Below are positions 32,926 through 44,671 of a stretch of DNA of 50,216 bases, piece after piece. Position 1 is the first letter of the stretch. Each line of letters begins with the position of its first letter. The notes under the pieces are model-generated. The model searched no databases and was not told the DNA's origin. It saw only the letters and a list, made by a program, of their open reading frames with translations. A program made the position numbers and the translations under genes. Location of the stretch: the NCBI GenBank assembly GCA_003169975.1, contig PNAA01000013.1:1-50216 (forward strand), in the 5' to 3' direction. Origin of the DNA: Spartobacteria bacterium. Its GTDB lineage: Bacteria > Verrucomicrobiota > Verrucomicrobiia > Chthoniobacterales > UBA10450.

Positions 32926-34350
32926 TTAGACGTCGTAATACATCTGGAACTCGAACGGATGCGGGCGGAGCCGCAGCGCGTCGTATTCCTTCTGCTTCAT
33001 CTCGATCCAATTGGTGATGAAGTCGGCGTTAAAAACATCGCCGCGGAGGAGAAAGGCATGGTCGGCCGCCAGCGCCGCGATCGCTCCGCCTAACGAATCC
33101 GGCACGCTCGGCACGCCGGCTAATTCTTCCGGCGGAAGTTCGTAGAGGTTCTTGTCGAGCGGATCGCCGGGATCGATCCGGTTTTGGATTCCATCGAGGC
33201 CTGCGAGGAGCAGGGCGGAAAAGGCGACATACGGATTAGCCGCCGCATCCGGAGTGCGGAATTCGATGCGTTTCGATTTCGGATTCGCCGAGTAGGTCGG
33301 AATGCGGATCGCGGCGGAGCGATTCCGCGCGGAGTAGGCGAGATTGACCGGCGCTTCGAAGCCGGGGACGAGCCGCTTGTAGCTGTTTGTCGTCGGGTTG
33401 GTGATCGCGGTCAGGGCCGGCGCGTGTTTCAAAATTCCGCCGATAAAGAACAGTGCCATGTCGCTCAATCCCGCGTAGCCATTGCCCGCGAAGAGCGGCT
33501 TCCCGTCTTTCCAAAGCGAGATGTGGGTGTGCATGCCCGAGCCGTTGTCGCCGAAGAGCGGCTTCGGCATGAAGGTCACCGTCTTGTTGTGCTTCCGCGC
33601 CACGTTGCGCACGATGTACTTATAGTACTGCATGTAATCGCCCATCGTCTTGAGCGGCGCGAAGCGGATATCGATCTCGGCCTGGCCCGCGGTCGCGACT
33701 TCGTGATGCTGGCGTTCGATCGGGATGCCGGCTTTCTCGAGCTCGAGACACATCTCGTTGCGGATGTCCTGCAGCGTGTCCGCCGGCGCGACCGGGAAAT
33801 AACCTTCCTTCGCGCGGATCTTGTAACCGAGGTTGGGAAACTCTTCGCGCCCGCTGTTCCAATGCCCCTCGTTGCTGTCAACCGAGTAGGAGGAACTGTT
33901 CCCGGTGTTGCTGAAACGCACGTCGTCGAAGATGAAAAACTCCGCTTCCGGCCCGAAGAACGCGGTGTCGGCGATGCCGGTGCTTTGCAAATACGCTTCC
34001 GCTTTTTCCGCCACCCCGCGCGGATCGCGGCTGTAGGGCTCGCGCGTGATCGGTTCGACGATCGTGCAAATGAGGCTGAGCGTCGGCTCGGCGTTGAAGA
34101 TATCGATCCACGCGCTCGCCGGGTCCGGGATGACGAGCATGTCGGAGGCGTTGATCGCCTTCCAGCCGCGAATGCTCGAGCCGTCGAAGCCGAGGCCTTC
34201 GGTGAAAATGTCTTCGTTGTACTCGGTCAGAGTCGTGGTGAAATGCTGCCAGGCGCCGAGCAGGTCGGTAAACTTGAAGTCCACGAGTTTGACCTCGTGG
34301 TCCTTGATCATCTTGCTGACGTCGGAGGCTGATATCTTTTCGCTAGGCAT
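32926..34350 (-). CDS. glnA: Glutamine synthetase type I
   Basis: It makes glutamine from glutamate, ammonia and ATP. The 474-residue protein has the GlnA landmarks: [39 protein letters not shown], the ATP-binding [39 protein letters not shown], and the adenylylation loop [10 protein letters not shown]. That loop's Tyr suggests GlnE-type control. The upstream PII gene on the same strand (glnB) suggests joint nitrogen regulation. The gene contains the heptamer at 33090, read as S-L-G with TTA, and another copy touches its stop (32923-32929). Confidence 0.95.
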   Translation of the reverse strand: MPSEKISASDVSKMIKDHEVKLVDFKFTDLLGAWQHFTTTLTEYNEDIFTEGLGFDGSSIRGWKAINASDMLVIPDPASAWIDIFNAEPTLSLICTIVEPITREPYSRDPRGVAEKAEAYLQSTGIADTAFFGPEAEFFIFDDVRFSNTGNSSSYSVDSNEGHWNSGREEFPNLGYKIRAKEGYFPVAPADTLQDIRNEMCLELEKAGIPIERQHHEVATAGQAEIDIRFAPLKTMGDYMQYYKYIVRNVARKHNKTVTFMPKPLFGDNGSGMHTHISLWKDGKPLFAGNGYAGLSDMALFFIGGILKHAPALTAITNPTTNSYKRLVPGFEAPVNLAYSARNRSAAIRIPTYSANPKSKRIEFRTPDAAANPYVAFSALLLAGLDGIQNRIDPGDPLDKNLYELPPEELAGVPSVPDSLGGAIAALAADHAFLLRGDVFNADFITNWIEMKQKEYDALRLRPHPFEFQMYYDV

Positions 34351-34392
34351 GGGTGAATGAGGAATGAGGAATTTCGAAGGACTGACTAATGA

Positions 34393-34430
34393 CGAAGCCC
34401 GAACAACCCGTTGCGAGGTTATTCGGGCTT
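34393..34430. repeat. Hairpin/REP between glnB and glnA
   Basis: GAAGCCCGAACAACC and GGTTATTCGGGCTTC form a near-perfect 15-bp stem with a short loop. No T-run follows on the minus strand, so it looks more like a REP-type or attenuating stem than a terminator. Degenerate copies of TTCGTCATTGGTCCTTCGTC surround it (34436-34500). Confidence 0.55.
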
Positions 34431-34508
34431 CAACACCAGCGACGATTTCTTCATTCGACCTTCGTCACTAATTCGGATTTCGTCATTGGTCCTTCGTCAT
34501 TTTCCCCC

Positions 34509-34877
<369 letters not shown>

Positions 34878-35065
34878 TCAATCGGACTGGTGGTAGAAAA
34901 TCAGAGATTAAGGGTGCAGCGCAAGCGCCGATTTCTTGCCGGCATTTTCTTCGCTCAAATCATTATCGTTGCGGAGTGTGGCTTTACGGCACGGGAGCCC
35001 AGCCCAGGAGATTCACTCAGTGTTTTCTTTTGCATCCTGCATCGCGCCGAAATAAGAACTGCCAG

Positions 35066-35995
35066 ATGACCAAAACGACTTTGGGAGATTGGACAAAGCC
35101 GGAGATTGACGCTCAATGTAGCGCTGCGCACGGCCAATATTCGAGAAAGCTGGCACTGCACTACACTGACTATTTTAATGCGCACGCCGAATTGCGCGGG
35201 AAGCATCTGTATTCGGCTTCAAGCATGGAGACCTCGCTCCCTTCGGGATGGGCTGGCTTGGCTTCCGGAATCCCGGCAAAACGCCGACATCAACATCATC
35301 GTTCGGGCAAATCGAGCCAAGCCTTAGCGCTTGGTCTTCTCGGCGTCGCCGGAGCGTTGGACACTGAATTCGCGTGGCTTTGGAGACTGCTCGATCGCAA
35401 TCCTGAATCATCTGCAGTGGGGGAATTCGAACATTCAATACCTCCGACGTGCCTCGGAGAAACCCCACGGGTCACATCGATTGATTACTTGATCACGACA
35501 CCCAACACTGTTGTCTGCGTAGAAGCGAAATGGACGGAGAGAGGTCTGGGTTCATGCTCATGTGACAAGCGTGAGGAGCGTTATGGTGACGATGTCGATG
35601 CTGAAGGTGATCCGACCATAGGCGAATGTTCCGAGCGGGTTTTAAAGCGGGCAGCATATTGGGAGACTGCGCACGATCTCTTCCGCCTACCAGATCGCTC
35701 TCCGCCGCAAGTTTGTCCCATTTGGACACCTTATCAGGCGATCCGCAACGTGGCCGCGGCCCGTGCTTTAGCTCAAGGTCGAGATTTCGTCTTCTGTTTG
35801 TTTTATGACGAGAATAATCCGTATTTTCGGCCGAGTAATATTTGGCCAGGATGGCCCCTTCTTCTTAAGACGACTCTTTGCGATTCTGGACCTTTCGCGT
35901 TTCGGACGATGAGCTGGCAAACGCTGGTGAAAATGCTCCCTCTCGATGAGCAAGCGAAGGTCTGGGCTCGGGAAAAACATTGCTTGCCAGTGTAG
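35066..35995 (+). CDS. PD-(D/E)XK nuclease-like protein (PGN_0703-type)
   Basis: The protein of about 309 residues has a nuclease core, SIDYLITTPNTVVCVEAKW, giving D140 and E153-x-K155, preceded by a helix KSSQALALGLLGVAG. This pattern matches the PGN_0703 family of putative restriction endonucleases. A cysteine cluster (GSCSC) follows the core. No methyltransferase is adjacent, so it may act as a solitary nuclease or defence gene. It is flanked by core genes glnB and dnaE but lies in a 3.3-kb stretch (33097-36415) with no heptamer copy, consistent with acquisition. Start ATG 35066 follows AACTGCCAG. Confidence 0.55.
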   Translation: MTKTTLGDWTKPEIDAQCSAAHGQYSRKLALHYTDYFNAHAELRGKHLYSASSMETSLPSGWAGLASGIPAKRRHQHHRSGKSSQALALGLLGVAGALDTEFAWLWRLLDRNPESSAVGEFEHSIPPTCLGETPRVTSIDYLITTPNTVVCVEAKWTERGLGSCSCDKREERYGDDVDAEGDPTIGECSERVLKRAAYWETAHDLFRLPDRSPPQVCPIWTPYQAIRNVAAARALAQGRDFVFCLFYDENNPYFRPSNIWPGWPLLLKTTLCDSGPFAFRTMSWQTLVKMLPLDEQAKVWAREKHCLPV

Positions 35996-36069
35996 CCCGG
36001 GCCGGGGCGGTTCTGCTTATTTCTCCTACTCGATCCATGCCATCGCGTCTTACTGCGCATAGGCTAAGA

Positions 36070-36097
36070 TTGCCGCCTCGACGCTCGAGTTTATAAT
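36070..36097 (+). promoter_or_regulatory. dnaE promoter, possibly leaderless
   Basis: TTGCCG (36070-36075), a 16-bp spacer and a perfect TATAAT (36092-36097) precede the dnaE ATG at 36106 by only eight bases. Transcription would begin at about the start codon, giving a leaderless mRNA. No Shine-Dalgarno is present. Confidence 0.45.
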
Positions 36098-36105
36098 AAC
36101 CCAGC

Positions 36106-39100
36106 ATGTCCGCCCACTCCTTCGTTCATCTCCATCTGCACACCGAGTATTCGCTCCTCGATGGCGCGGTGCGTATGAAGGGGCTGATGGAGAAAGCAGC
36201 GGCGATGAAAATGCCCGCGGTCGCGATCACCGATCACGGCAACCTCTACGGAGCGATTGAATTTTATCAGGCGGCGGCGGAGGTCGGGATCAAACCGATC
36301 ATTGGCGTTGAGGCTTATATGGCTCCCGGTACGATCAGAGACCGACCAAATTCGCAGCGCGACGCGGCGAATCATTTCACCCTCCTCGCGCGCAACGAAG
36401 CCGGCTATCGCAATCTCGTTAGGCTGATGTCGACCGCGCATCTCGAAGGCATGCATTACAAGCCGCGGATCGATAAGGAACTGCTCGCCGCGCATTCCGA
36501 GGGTTTGATCGGAATGAGCGCGTGCCTCAAGGGCGAAATCAACATGGCGATCCAAGCCGATCAGCTTGATAAGGCGCGCGCGAGCGCGGCGACCTTTCGC
36601 GACATCCTTGGGGCGGAGAATTTCTTCCTTGAGTTGCACGATCACGGTCTCGAGGCGCAACGAAAATGCAACCGCGTCCTCCCGGCGATCGCGCGGGAAT
36701 TTGGGCTCGGTTTGGTGGCGGCGAATGACGTGCATTTTCTCGAAAGAAGTCACCACGAAGCGCACGACGTGATGATCTGCATCGGCACCCAAAAAATGGT
36801 GCACGACGAGAAGCGGATGCGCTACACCCCGGAGCTTTACTTCAAGAGCGCCGACGAAATGCGCGCTCTCTTTCCGGACCATCCGGAAGCGATCTCAAAT
36901 ACCGTTGCGATTGCCGAGGGCTGCGACTTGAAACTGGAATTTGGAACCTCGAAATTCCCGGAGTACGCGGCGCCGGTAGGCACGACGCGCGAACAATACC
37001 TCCGCGAATTGTGCGCGACTGGTTTGCGTAAGCGCTTCGGCGACCGCGCGGCGTCGGATGCGGACCTCCTCGCGCGCTTGAACAAGGAGCTCGCCGTCCT
37101 CGAGAAGACCGGCTTCGTCAGCTACTTCCTGATTGTTTGGGATTTCATTCATTTCGCCAAGCAGCGCGGCATCCCGGTCGGCCCGGGCCGCGGCTCAGCG
37201 GCCGGCTCGCTCATCGCCTACGTGCTCGAAATCACCGACATCGATCCGCTCCAATTTGGTTTGCAGTTCGAACGTTTTCTCAATCCGGAGCGCGTTTCGC
37301 CGCCGGATATCGACGTTGATTTTTGCGAAGCGCGCCGCGGGGAAGTGCTCGAATACGTGCGGCAAAAATACGGCGAGCGCCGCGTTTCTCAGATCATCAC
37401 TTTCGGGAAACTGAAAGCGAAAAGCGTGGTGCGCGACGTCGGCCGGGTGATGGGCCTGAGCTACGGCGACTGCGACCGGATCGCGAAGATGATCCCTAAC
37501 GAGTTGAACATCACGCTCGCGGCCGCCGCCGAGAAAACGCCGGAATTAAAGAAAGCAATCGAGACCGAACCGGCGACGCGCCAACTTTGGGAATACGCCG
37601 GTCTGCTCGAAGGCCTTTCGCGCAACGCCGGGGTGCACCCCGCCGGAGTCGTGATTGGCGATCGCGATCTGTCGGAATACGTCCCGCTCTGCCGCGACTC
37701 GAAGGGCAACGATATCGTCAGTCAGTACGCGATGGGACCGCTGAACGATCTCGGACTGCTGAAGATGGATTTCCTCGGCCTGAAAACGCTCACCGTGATC
37801 GAGGACACGCTCACGTTGATCCACCAGCGCGCGCCAAACTTCTCGCTCAAAAGCATTCCGCTCGATGACGCCCCCGCCTTCGGACTTTTCAATCGCGGTG
37901 AAACGGTCGGCCTTTTCCAGATGGAATCGACCGGCATGACCAGTGTCTCGAAACAGATGGACGTGCAGAAGCTTGACGACATCATGGCCCTGATCGCGCT
38001 CTATCGCCCCGGCCCGATGGATACGATCGGCGACTACATCGAGCGCAAGCGCGGCCTGAAGCAAATCCGTTATGTCCACCCGCTCCTGGAGGAAGTCTGC
38101 GCCGACACCTACGGAGTGATGATCTACCAGGAGCAGGTGACGGCGGCGGCCAACCGCCTCGCCGGCTTTTCGTTAGGCCAGTCGGACCTTCTCCGGCGCG
38201 CGATGGGGAAAAAGGACAAGGGCAAGATGGCGAAAGAGCGCGCGAGTTTCGTCGAGGGTTGCGCGCGCACGAACAAGATTCCCGAGAAAAAGGCGAACGC
38301 GATTTTCGATTTGCTCGAGAAATTCGCCGGCTACGGATTCAACAAAAGCCACAGTGCCGCCTACGGCGTGATCAGCTACCAGACGGCCTACCTCAAGGCG
38401 CACTATCCGGTTGAATTCATGGCCGGTTTGCTGAGCAACGAGATCAACAACACCGACAAGATTTCGATCTTCGTCGGCGAGTGCAAGCGAATGGGGATTC
38501 CGATTCTGCCGCCGGACATGAACCGGAGCAGCCTGAAATTTGTCCCGGAGGGACGTGCTTCTGCACGTCCTCGTTCTTCCCCAGGCGACGCTTTCGAGAC
38601 TGGACGTGCGGAAGCACGTCCCTCCGACGCCATTCGTTACGGACTCGCCGCGATCAAGAACGTCGGTGAAGGGGCAATCGCGGCCGCGATCGGGGAACGC
38701 GAGCGGGGAGGGGACTTCACCTCGCTCGAAGATTTTTGCAGCCGGCTCGATTCGCGCCTCGCCAATCGCAAGATCATTGAGAGCCTCGTCAAAGCCGGCG
38801 CCTTCGATTTTCTCGGCCGCGATCGCGCCGAGCTTTTCGCCTGTATCGAGGAAACACTCGCCGCCTCGGCCTCTTCTCATCGCGATCGCGCCGCCGGCCA
38901 GGTTTCGCTTTTCGGAGATCTCCCTCATCCGACCATCACCCGCGGAAATCGCGAGTATGCGCAATGGACGGAGCGCGAGAAATTGTCCTTCGAGAAAGAA
39001 CTGCTCGGCTTCTACGTCACCGGCCATCCGCTCGATGCCTACGCGCCGCTCTTCGCCAGCGGAAAATATCAGACCATCGCATCGTTAGGCGAGCTGGCCG

Positions 39101-39642
39101 ATCGTGCGAGCTTCACCATCGCCGGCGCGATCGCGCAGGTGGACCGGAAGTTTACCAAGAAAGAGGGAAAACCATTTGCCGTCGTCATCCTCGAGGACCT
39201 GACCGGAACTCTCGAGGTCGTCCTTTGGAACGAAACTTACGTCAAGGTTTCGCACGCGCTCGAGTCCGGGACCGTGATCGCGATCCGCGGCACGGTCGAC
39301 AAGCGCGACGACAACATTCGCGCGACCGCGCAAAAGGTAAAAGTGCTGACACCGGAGAGCGTGGCCGCCGCTCCCAATGGCGTCGAGAACGGCTCCGAGA
39401 CGAACGGGGCTGCGCACATCCGCGAAGACGCGCCCATCATGTTGCGCTTTGCCGCGGGAATCGGCGCGGACGAATTGCGAACGGTGCGCGAAATTCTAGC
39501 CTCTTCGCCCGGCTCACAGCCCGTCACCCTGGAGATGACGAGCTTCGACGGCGAAACGGTGCGGATCGAGGCGGGCGAAGGCTGCCGGATCGAGTTCACG
39601 CAGGCGATCGAGCAGCAGCTCACGCCCTGGTTGTGGCGTTAG
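36106..39642 (+). CDS. dnaE: DNA polymerase III alpha subunit
   Basis: The replicative polymerase, 1178 residues, has an N-terminal PHP domain (FVHLHLHTEYSLLDG; AITDHGNLYGAIEF), a Pol III palm with PPDIDVDF carrying catalytic D401 and D403, fingers (SAAYGVISYQTAYLKAHYP), helix-hairpin-helix, and an OB-fold near the C-terminus (FTIAGAIAQVDRKFTKKEGK). The length is close to the DnaE1 norm, apart from about 25 extra residues at about 815-840 (RASARPRSSPGDAFETGRAE), which are the translation of an inserted palindromic repeat. Four heptamer copies lie in it. The 3' end is duplicated at 40468-40522. Confidence 0.97.
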   Translation: MSAHSFVHLHLHTEYSLLDGAVRMKGLMEKAAAMKMPAVAITDHGNLYGAIEFYQAAAEVGIKPIIGVEAYMAPGTIRDRPNSQRDAANHFTLLARNEAGYRNLVRLMSTAHLEGMHYKPRIDKELLAAHSEGLIGMSACLKGEINMAIQADQLDKARASAATFRDILGAENFFLELHDHGLEAQRKCNRVLPAIAREFGLGLVAANDVHFLERSHHEAHDVMICIGTQKMVHDEKRMRYTPELYFKSADEMRALFPDHPEAISNTVAIAEGCDLKLEFGTSKFPEYAAPVGTTREQYLRELCATGLRKRFGDRAASDADLLARLNKELAVLEKTGFVSYFLIVWDFIHFAKQRGIPVGPGRGSAAGSLIAYVLEITDIDPLQFGLQFERFLNPERVSPPDIDVDFCEARRGEVLEYVRQKYGERRVSQIITFGKLKAKSVVRDVGRVMGLSYGDCDRIAKMIPNELNITLAAAAEKTPELKKAIETEPATRQLWEYAGLLEGLSRNAGVHPAGVVIGDRDLSEYVPLCRDSKGNDIVSQYAMGPLNDLGLLKMDFLGLKTLTVIEDTLTLIHQRAPNFSLKSIPLDDAPAFGLFNRGETVGLFQMESTGMTSVSKQMDVQKLDDIMALIALYRPGPMDTIGDYIERKRGLKQIRYVHPLLEEVCADTYGVMIYQEQVTAAANRLAGFSLGQSDLLRRAMGKKDKGKMAKERASFVEGCARTNKIPEKKANAIFDLLEKFAGYGFNKSHSAAYGVISYQTAYLKAHYPVEFMAGLLSNEINNTDKISIFVGECKRMGIPILPPDMNRSSLKFVPEGRASARPRSSPGDAFETGRAEARPSDAIRYGLAAIKNVGEGAIAAAIGERERGGDFTSLEDFCSRLDSRLANRKIIESLVKAGAFDFLGRDRAELFACIEETLAASASSHRDRAAGQVSLFGDLPHPTITRGNREYAQWTEREKLSFEKELLGFYVTGHPLDAYAPLFASGKYQTIASLGELADRASFTIAGAIAQVDRKFTKKEGKPFAVVILEDLTGTLEVVLWNETYVKVSHALESGTVIAIRGTVDKRDDNIRATAQKVKVLTPESVAAAPNGVENGSETNGAAHIREDAPIMLRFAAGIGADELRTVREILASSPGSQPVTLEMTSFDGETVRIEAGEGCRIEFTQAIEQQLTPWLWR
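38547..38625. repeat. Palindromic repeat inserted in frame in dnaE
   Basis: GGAGGGACGTGCTTCTGCAC (from 38547) faces the inverted arm GTGCGGAAGCACGTCCCTCC ending at 38625. The 79-bp element translates as GRASARP...GRAEARPS and sits between LKFVPE and AIRYGLAAIKN, sequences normally joined in DnaE. Related arms lie at 16475-16500 and 44301-44330. It resembles the Rickettsia palindromic elements that insert in genes without breaking the frame. Confidence 0.8.
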
Positions 39643-39643
39643 G
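39589..39643 (+). repeat. dnaE 3'-end repeat, left copy
   Basis: These 55 bases at the end of dnaE (ATCGAGTTCAC to GCGTTAGG) recur at 40468-40522 with three mismatches, flanking the two-gene nucleotidyltransferase module. Confidence 0.85.
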
Positions 39644-40213
39644 CTAGGTTTGCTTTGGCCGGATCCGCCCGGAAAGGAGCTCTTCCAAAATATCTTCGAC
39701 GCCGAGGGTTTCGCCCCAGGAACGGAGGTAGGTCGCATCCAGCGCCGGTCCTTGCACCGCCACGATGCCCGCCGCATCTCCCACTTGGCGATCCGACGGG
39801 GTAAGGCGATTCCAAAGAAGCTTGTGTAAGAGAACATCTTCGGCGGTCGCAATCCACGCCATCTCGCCGAGAAGTCGCACGTGCAATCGCCGCGCCAACA
39901 TGGCGTTCTCGAAGCGATCATCCCAAAGCAGCCAAAAATCGACCTTTAGAGCAGAGCGCGTGTCGATTGCATTGCAGAGGTGCGGTGGATCGAAGGCCTG
40001 GCGGACTGCCACCTCGTCGAGGTGAAAATCGCCTGCGAATTCAGCGACCAGCGGCGAAATGGAATCGGGCGCGAGGTGGACAGCAAAATCGAGGTCGTGG
40101 GTGGAGCGAGGAATGCCCCAATAATTGCTGGCCATTGAACCGGTGAGAAAATAATCGACGCGGGCGCGGTCCAGTCGCCGAATGCAATCCACTACCAGTT
40201 CCTGTTCGGTCAC
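39644..40213 (-). CDS. MNT-type nucleotidyltransferase (AbiEii/toxin-like)
   Basis: The 189-residue protein has the minimal nucleotidyltransferase signature YFLTGSMASNYWGIPRSTHD followed by LDF: G25-S26 and D40-x-D42, plus a later acidic strand (LKVDFWLLWDD). Such proteins transfer NMP to RNA or protein and often act as the toxin or antitoxin half of two-gene systems. It overlaps the small upstream gene (40210-40413) by four bases. The pair is convergent with dnaE and flanked by the duplicated dnaE 3' end, so it is a likely insertion. No heptamer lies in the module. Confidence 0.7.
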   Translation of the reverse strand: MTEQELVVDCIRRLDRARVDYFLTGSMASNYWGIPRSTHDLDFAVHLAPDSISPLVAEFAGDFHLDEVAVRQAFDPPHLCNAIDTRSALKVDFWLLWDDRFENAMLARRLHVRLLGEMAWIATAEDVLLHKLLWNRLTPSDRQVGDAAGIVAVQGPALDATYLRSWGETLGVEDILEELLSGRIRPKQT

Positions 40214-40413
40214 GGCCGGTGTCCAACCAGGAGACGCGCCCGCAGGAAATGTTCCACCTCTTCTTCCGTTGCCTCGGGATGCTGACCCCGAATTCCGGCG
40301 CGCGCGATTTCGCAGGCGAGTTCATGCAGAGCCAACGCAATCCGGAGGCGCTCCTCGCCGGTCATTTCCCGGTAGCGCGCGATTTGCGCATCAAGCGCGG
40401 CGACGGGGTCCAT
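40210..40413 (-). CDS. Small partner protein of the nucleotidyltransferase
   Basis: The 67-residue, helical, charged protein (LDAQIARYREMTGEERLRIA; ARAGIRGQHPEATEEEVEHF) ends with an ATGA overlap into the nucleotidyltransferase gene, so the two are translated together. The size and order (small gene first) fit an antitoxin-toxin or substrate-enzyme pair. I know similar small ORFs paired with such enzymes but no assigned function. Confidence 0.55.
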   Translation of the reverse strand: MDPVAALDAQIARYREMTGEERLRIALALHELACEIARAGIRGQHPEATEEEVEHFLRARLLVGHRP

Positions 40414-40467
40414 GCGGCCAGACTACGTCGCGACGAAATTCAATGCATCCCATTTTGCATTCCCCGC

Positions 40468-40522
40468 ATCGAGTTCACACAGGCGATCGCGCAGCAGCTC
40501 ACGCCCTGGCTGTGGCGTTAGG
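40468..40522 (+). repeat. dnaE 3'-end repeat, right copy
   Basis: This copy would encode IEFTQAIAQQLTPWLWR plus stop. It differs from the true dnaE end in three bases, two of them synonymous, so it looks like the tail of a related dnaE rather than a fresh duplication. It marks the outer border of the inserted module; the preceding 40414-40467 holds nothing recognised. Confidence 0.8.
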
Positions 40523-40536
40523 AGCGAAGCGCGTCG

Positions 40537-40851
40537 CTAGCTCTTTTTCTCCGCGGGCTGCATCCGCGCGCACTCGGATTTGAGCTCCGCATATTGTTTG
40601 GCGGACAGGATGCGCTTCGCGGAATGCATGAACTTGTCCAGGCTTTCCTTGGTGCAACCTGCCTTTTGGCAATCCGCCTGGGCCGCATCGAGCTTCGTCT
40701 TCTGGTCGGCGGTCAGGTTCATGTGGGCGTAGGCTTTCGAGCAATCCATTTTGCCGTCGGCTGACATACCGGCGCAGCAGGCGCCTCCCGCGAAAGCAGA
40801 GCTGGTGGCGAGAACGACGGTGGCGAGCAAGGCGAAGGTTGTTTTCATCAT
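40537..40851 (-). CDS. Small secreted cysteine-containing helical protein
   Basis: This protein of about 104 residues has a signal peptide (KTTFALLATVVLATSSAFAG), a GACCAGMSADGKMDC cysteine cluster and two helices with NLTADQKTKLDAAQADCQKA, resembling Spy/CpxP-like periplasmic proteins with LTxxQ repeats. It may bind metals or chaperone periplasmic proteins (inference). ATG 40851 or 40848 starts at the signal peptide; the longer form adds residues that do not fit one. Confidence 0.55.
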   Translation of the reverse strand: MMKTTFALLATVVLATSSAFAGGACCAGMSADGKMDCSKAYAHMNLTADQKTKLDAAQADCQKAGCTKESLDKFMHSAKRILSAKQYAELKSECARMQPAEKKS

Positions 40852-40948
40852 GCGCACCAAATCGCACCCCCGGGCCAAAATTCAATCGTCGAGTCCGAGG
40901 CCGCGATCGCGCGGGGCCTGTCAGAAGAGATCGGCGGAGCAAGGACTA

Positions 40949-41624
40949 TCACATGTGCCAAAGGGGATACATTTCCACCGGCAATGTGATCGTCTTGATC
41001 GTGTTTGGCGTGAAGCGCCATTGCAGAAATGCTTTTCTGACCGTCTGGTCGAGCAGGTCGGAATGGGATGGAATGACGACCTTCACATCCGTCACAAGGC
41101 CGGTCCTTTTGTCGATCAAGAGCTGATACCAGCCGCGGGTTGCGGAACGAATATCTGAGCGGGCCTGAAATGGAGCTCTGGGAAACGGCGCATGGACGGC
41201 GTATTTCAGGGCCTCTGCAAAGGGTTTCTCGAGCGCGTCATCGAAGAAGAACATCACCGGAACGTAGAATGCCTTCAATGTGTGCGGCTTCAGTCGCCAG
41301 CGGCTCAGTGCCTGAATCACCGCGCTATCCAACACTTTGGAGATGGTTGTCCCCAACGACCTCGACCGTGCTCACGCTCCCTGTCTCGGTATCGACGTGG
41401 ACTTTGAATTTTCCAGCTCCCAAGGCCCTGGAATGTCGCCTCGTGAGGAAACCGCGGCTTTGGCGCGTAAAGAAAATAGCCTGCCGCTTCGCTGGAGCTT
41501 GGGATAGCGCTCTCAGCCTGGGCACTGGGAAAAGTGTTACCAGAGAGGAAAAGGAATGCTGCGAAAAACCAGGCCGGAAGGAACTTTCTTATCTGCGCGT
41601 TCTGCCTCCTGCAACATCTCTGCG

Positions 41625-41628
<4 letters not shown>
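40949..41628 (-). pseudogene. TonB C-terminal-domain protein, two frameshifts
   Basis: Three consecutive frames make one protein: a signal peptide and YAPKPRFPHEATFQGLG (from 41628), then GKFKVHVDTETGSVSTVEVV, then DSAVIQALSRWRLKPHTLKA and a second TonB-like repeat (TGLVTDVKVVIPSHSDLLDQ; RKAFLQWRFTP). The breaks lie near 41425 and 41350. Tandem TonB-type domains in a secreted protein suggest a small periplasmic adaptor rather than a true TonB. As written it cannot be translated as a whole. Confidence 0.6.
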
Positions 41629-44207
<2,579 letters not shown>

Positions 44208-44300
44208 GCTGCAACCTATGGAACGCGGCCAGCCTCGCAATCAGCCGCGTCTAGTTTAGTGAGTCATTGAGTTCCGTGCGCCCTGGACTCGCCGCGGCGA

Positions 44301-44330
44301 GTCCCTCCGGAGGGACGAGCTTCCGCTGGT
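44301..44330. repeat. Dispersed palindromic repeat, partial
   Basis: The perfect palindrome GTCCCTCCGGAGGGAC (44301-44316) is followed by GAGCTTCCGCTGGTCC, a variant of the arm in dnaE. The rest of 44208-44392 shows no gene. Confidence 0.55.
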
Positions 44331-44392
44331 CCAGGAACGCTCTCTTCGGTTGGCTCGCTTCAAGGCCGTTCATTTTCTTCTGACTCACTGCA

Positions 44393-44620
44393 TTAGCTAC
44401 TCTCGATCTGGACCCATTTTATACGTCCAGATGCACCGCTCTTGATCGTGACTGCTGACTTCGCACACCCCATATGGCGTGCAATCAAGGCCACCAATTC
44501 CTGGTTCGCTTTGCCATCGACGGGCGGCGATTTCAGTCGCGCGAGCCACGGGCCATCGGCCACTTCGTCCAGAGTGCTCACTCGGGCGTTGGGTTTGACC
44601 TTTATCTGGATCGTTTTCAT
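44393..44620 (-). CDS. DUF167/YggU family protein
   Basis: The 75-residue protein fits the DUF167 fold: IQIKVKPNARVSTLDEVADG, LKSPPVDGKANQELVALIAR, and VTIKSGASGRIKWVQI. The function is unknown. It may be the last member of the right-hand cassette-like block or an ordinary small gene; no attC follows it. Confidence 0.75.
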   Translation of the reverse strand: MKTIQIKVKPNARVSTLDEVADGPWLARLKSPPVDGKANQELVALIARHMGCAKSAVTIKSGASGRIKWVQIESS

Positions 44621-44671
44621 GCGATCAAGATCGCCCGCAACGGTTCGTGGCGCCTGGCAAAGAAGATGCCC

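Noticed and set aside
33184-34332. 382-codon plus-strand frame
   Set aside because: It is antisense to glnA, which is unambiguous.
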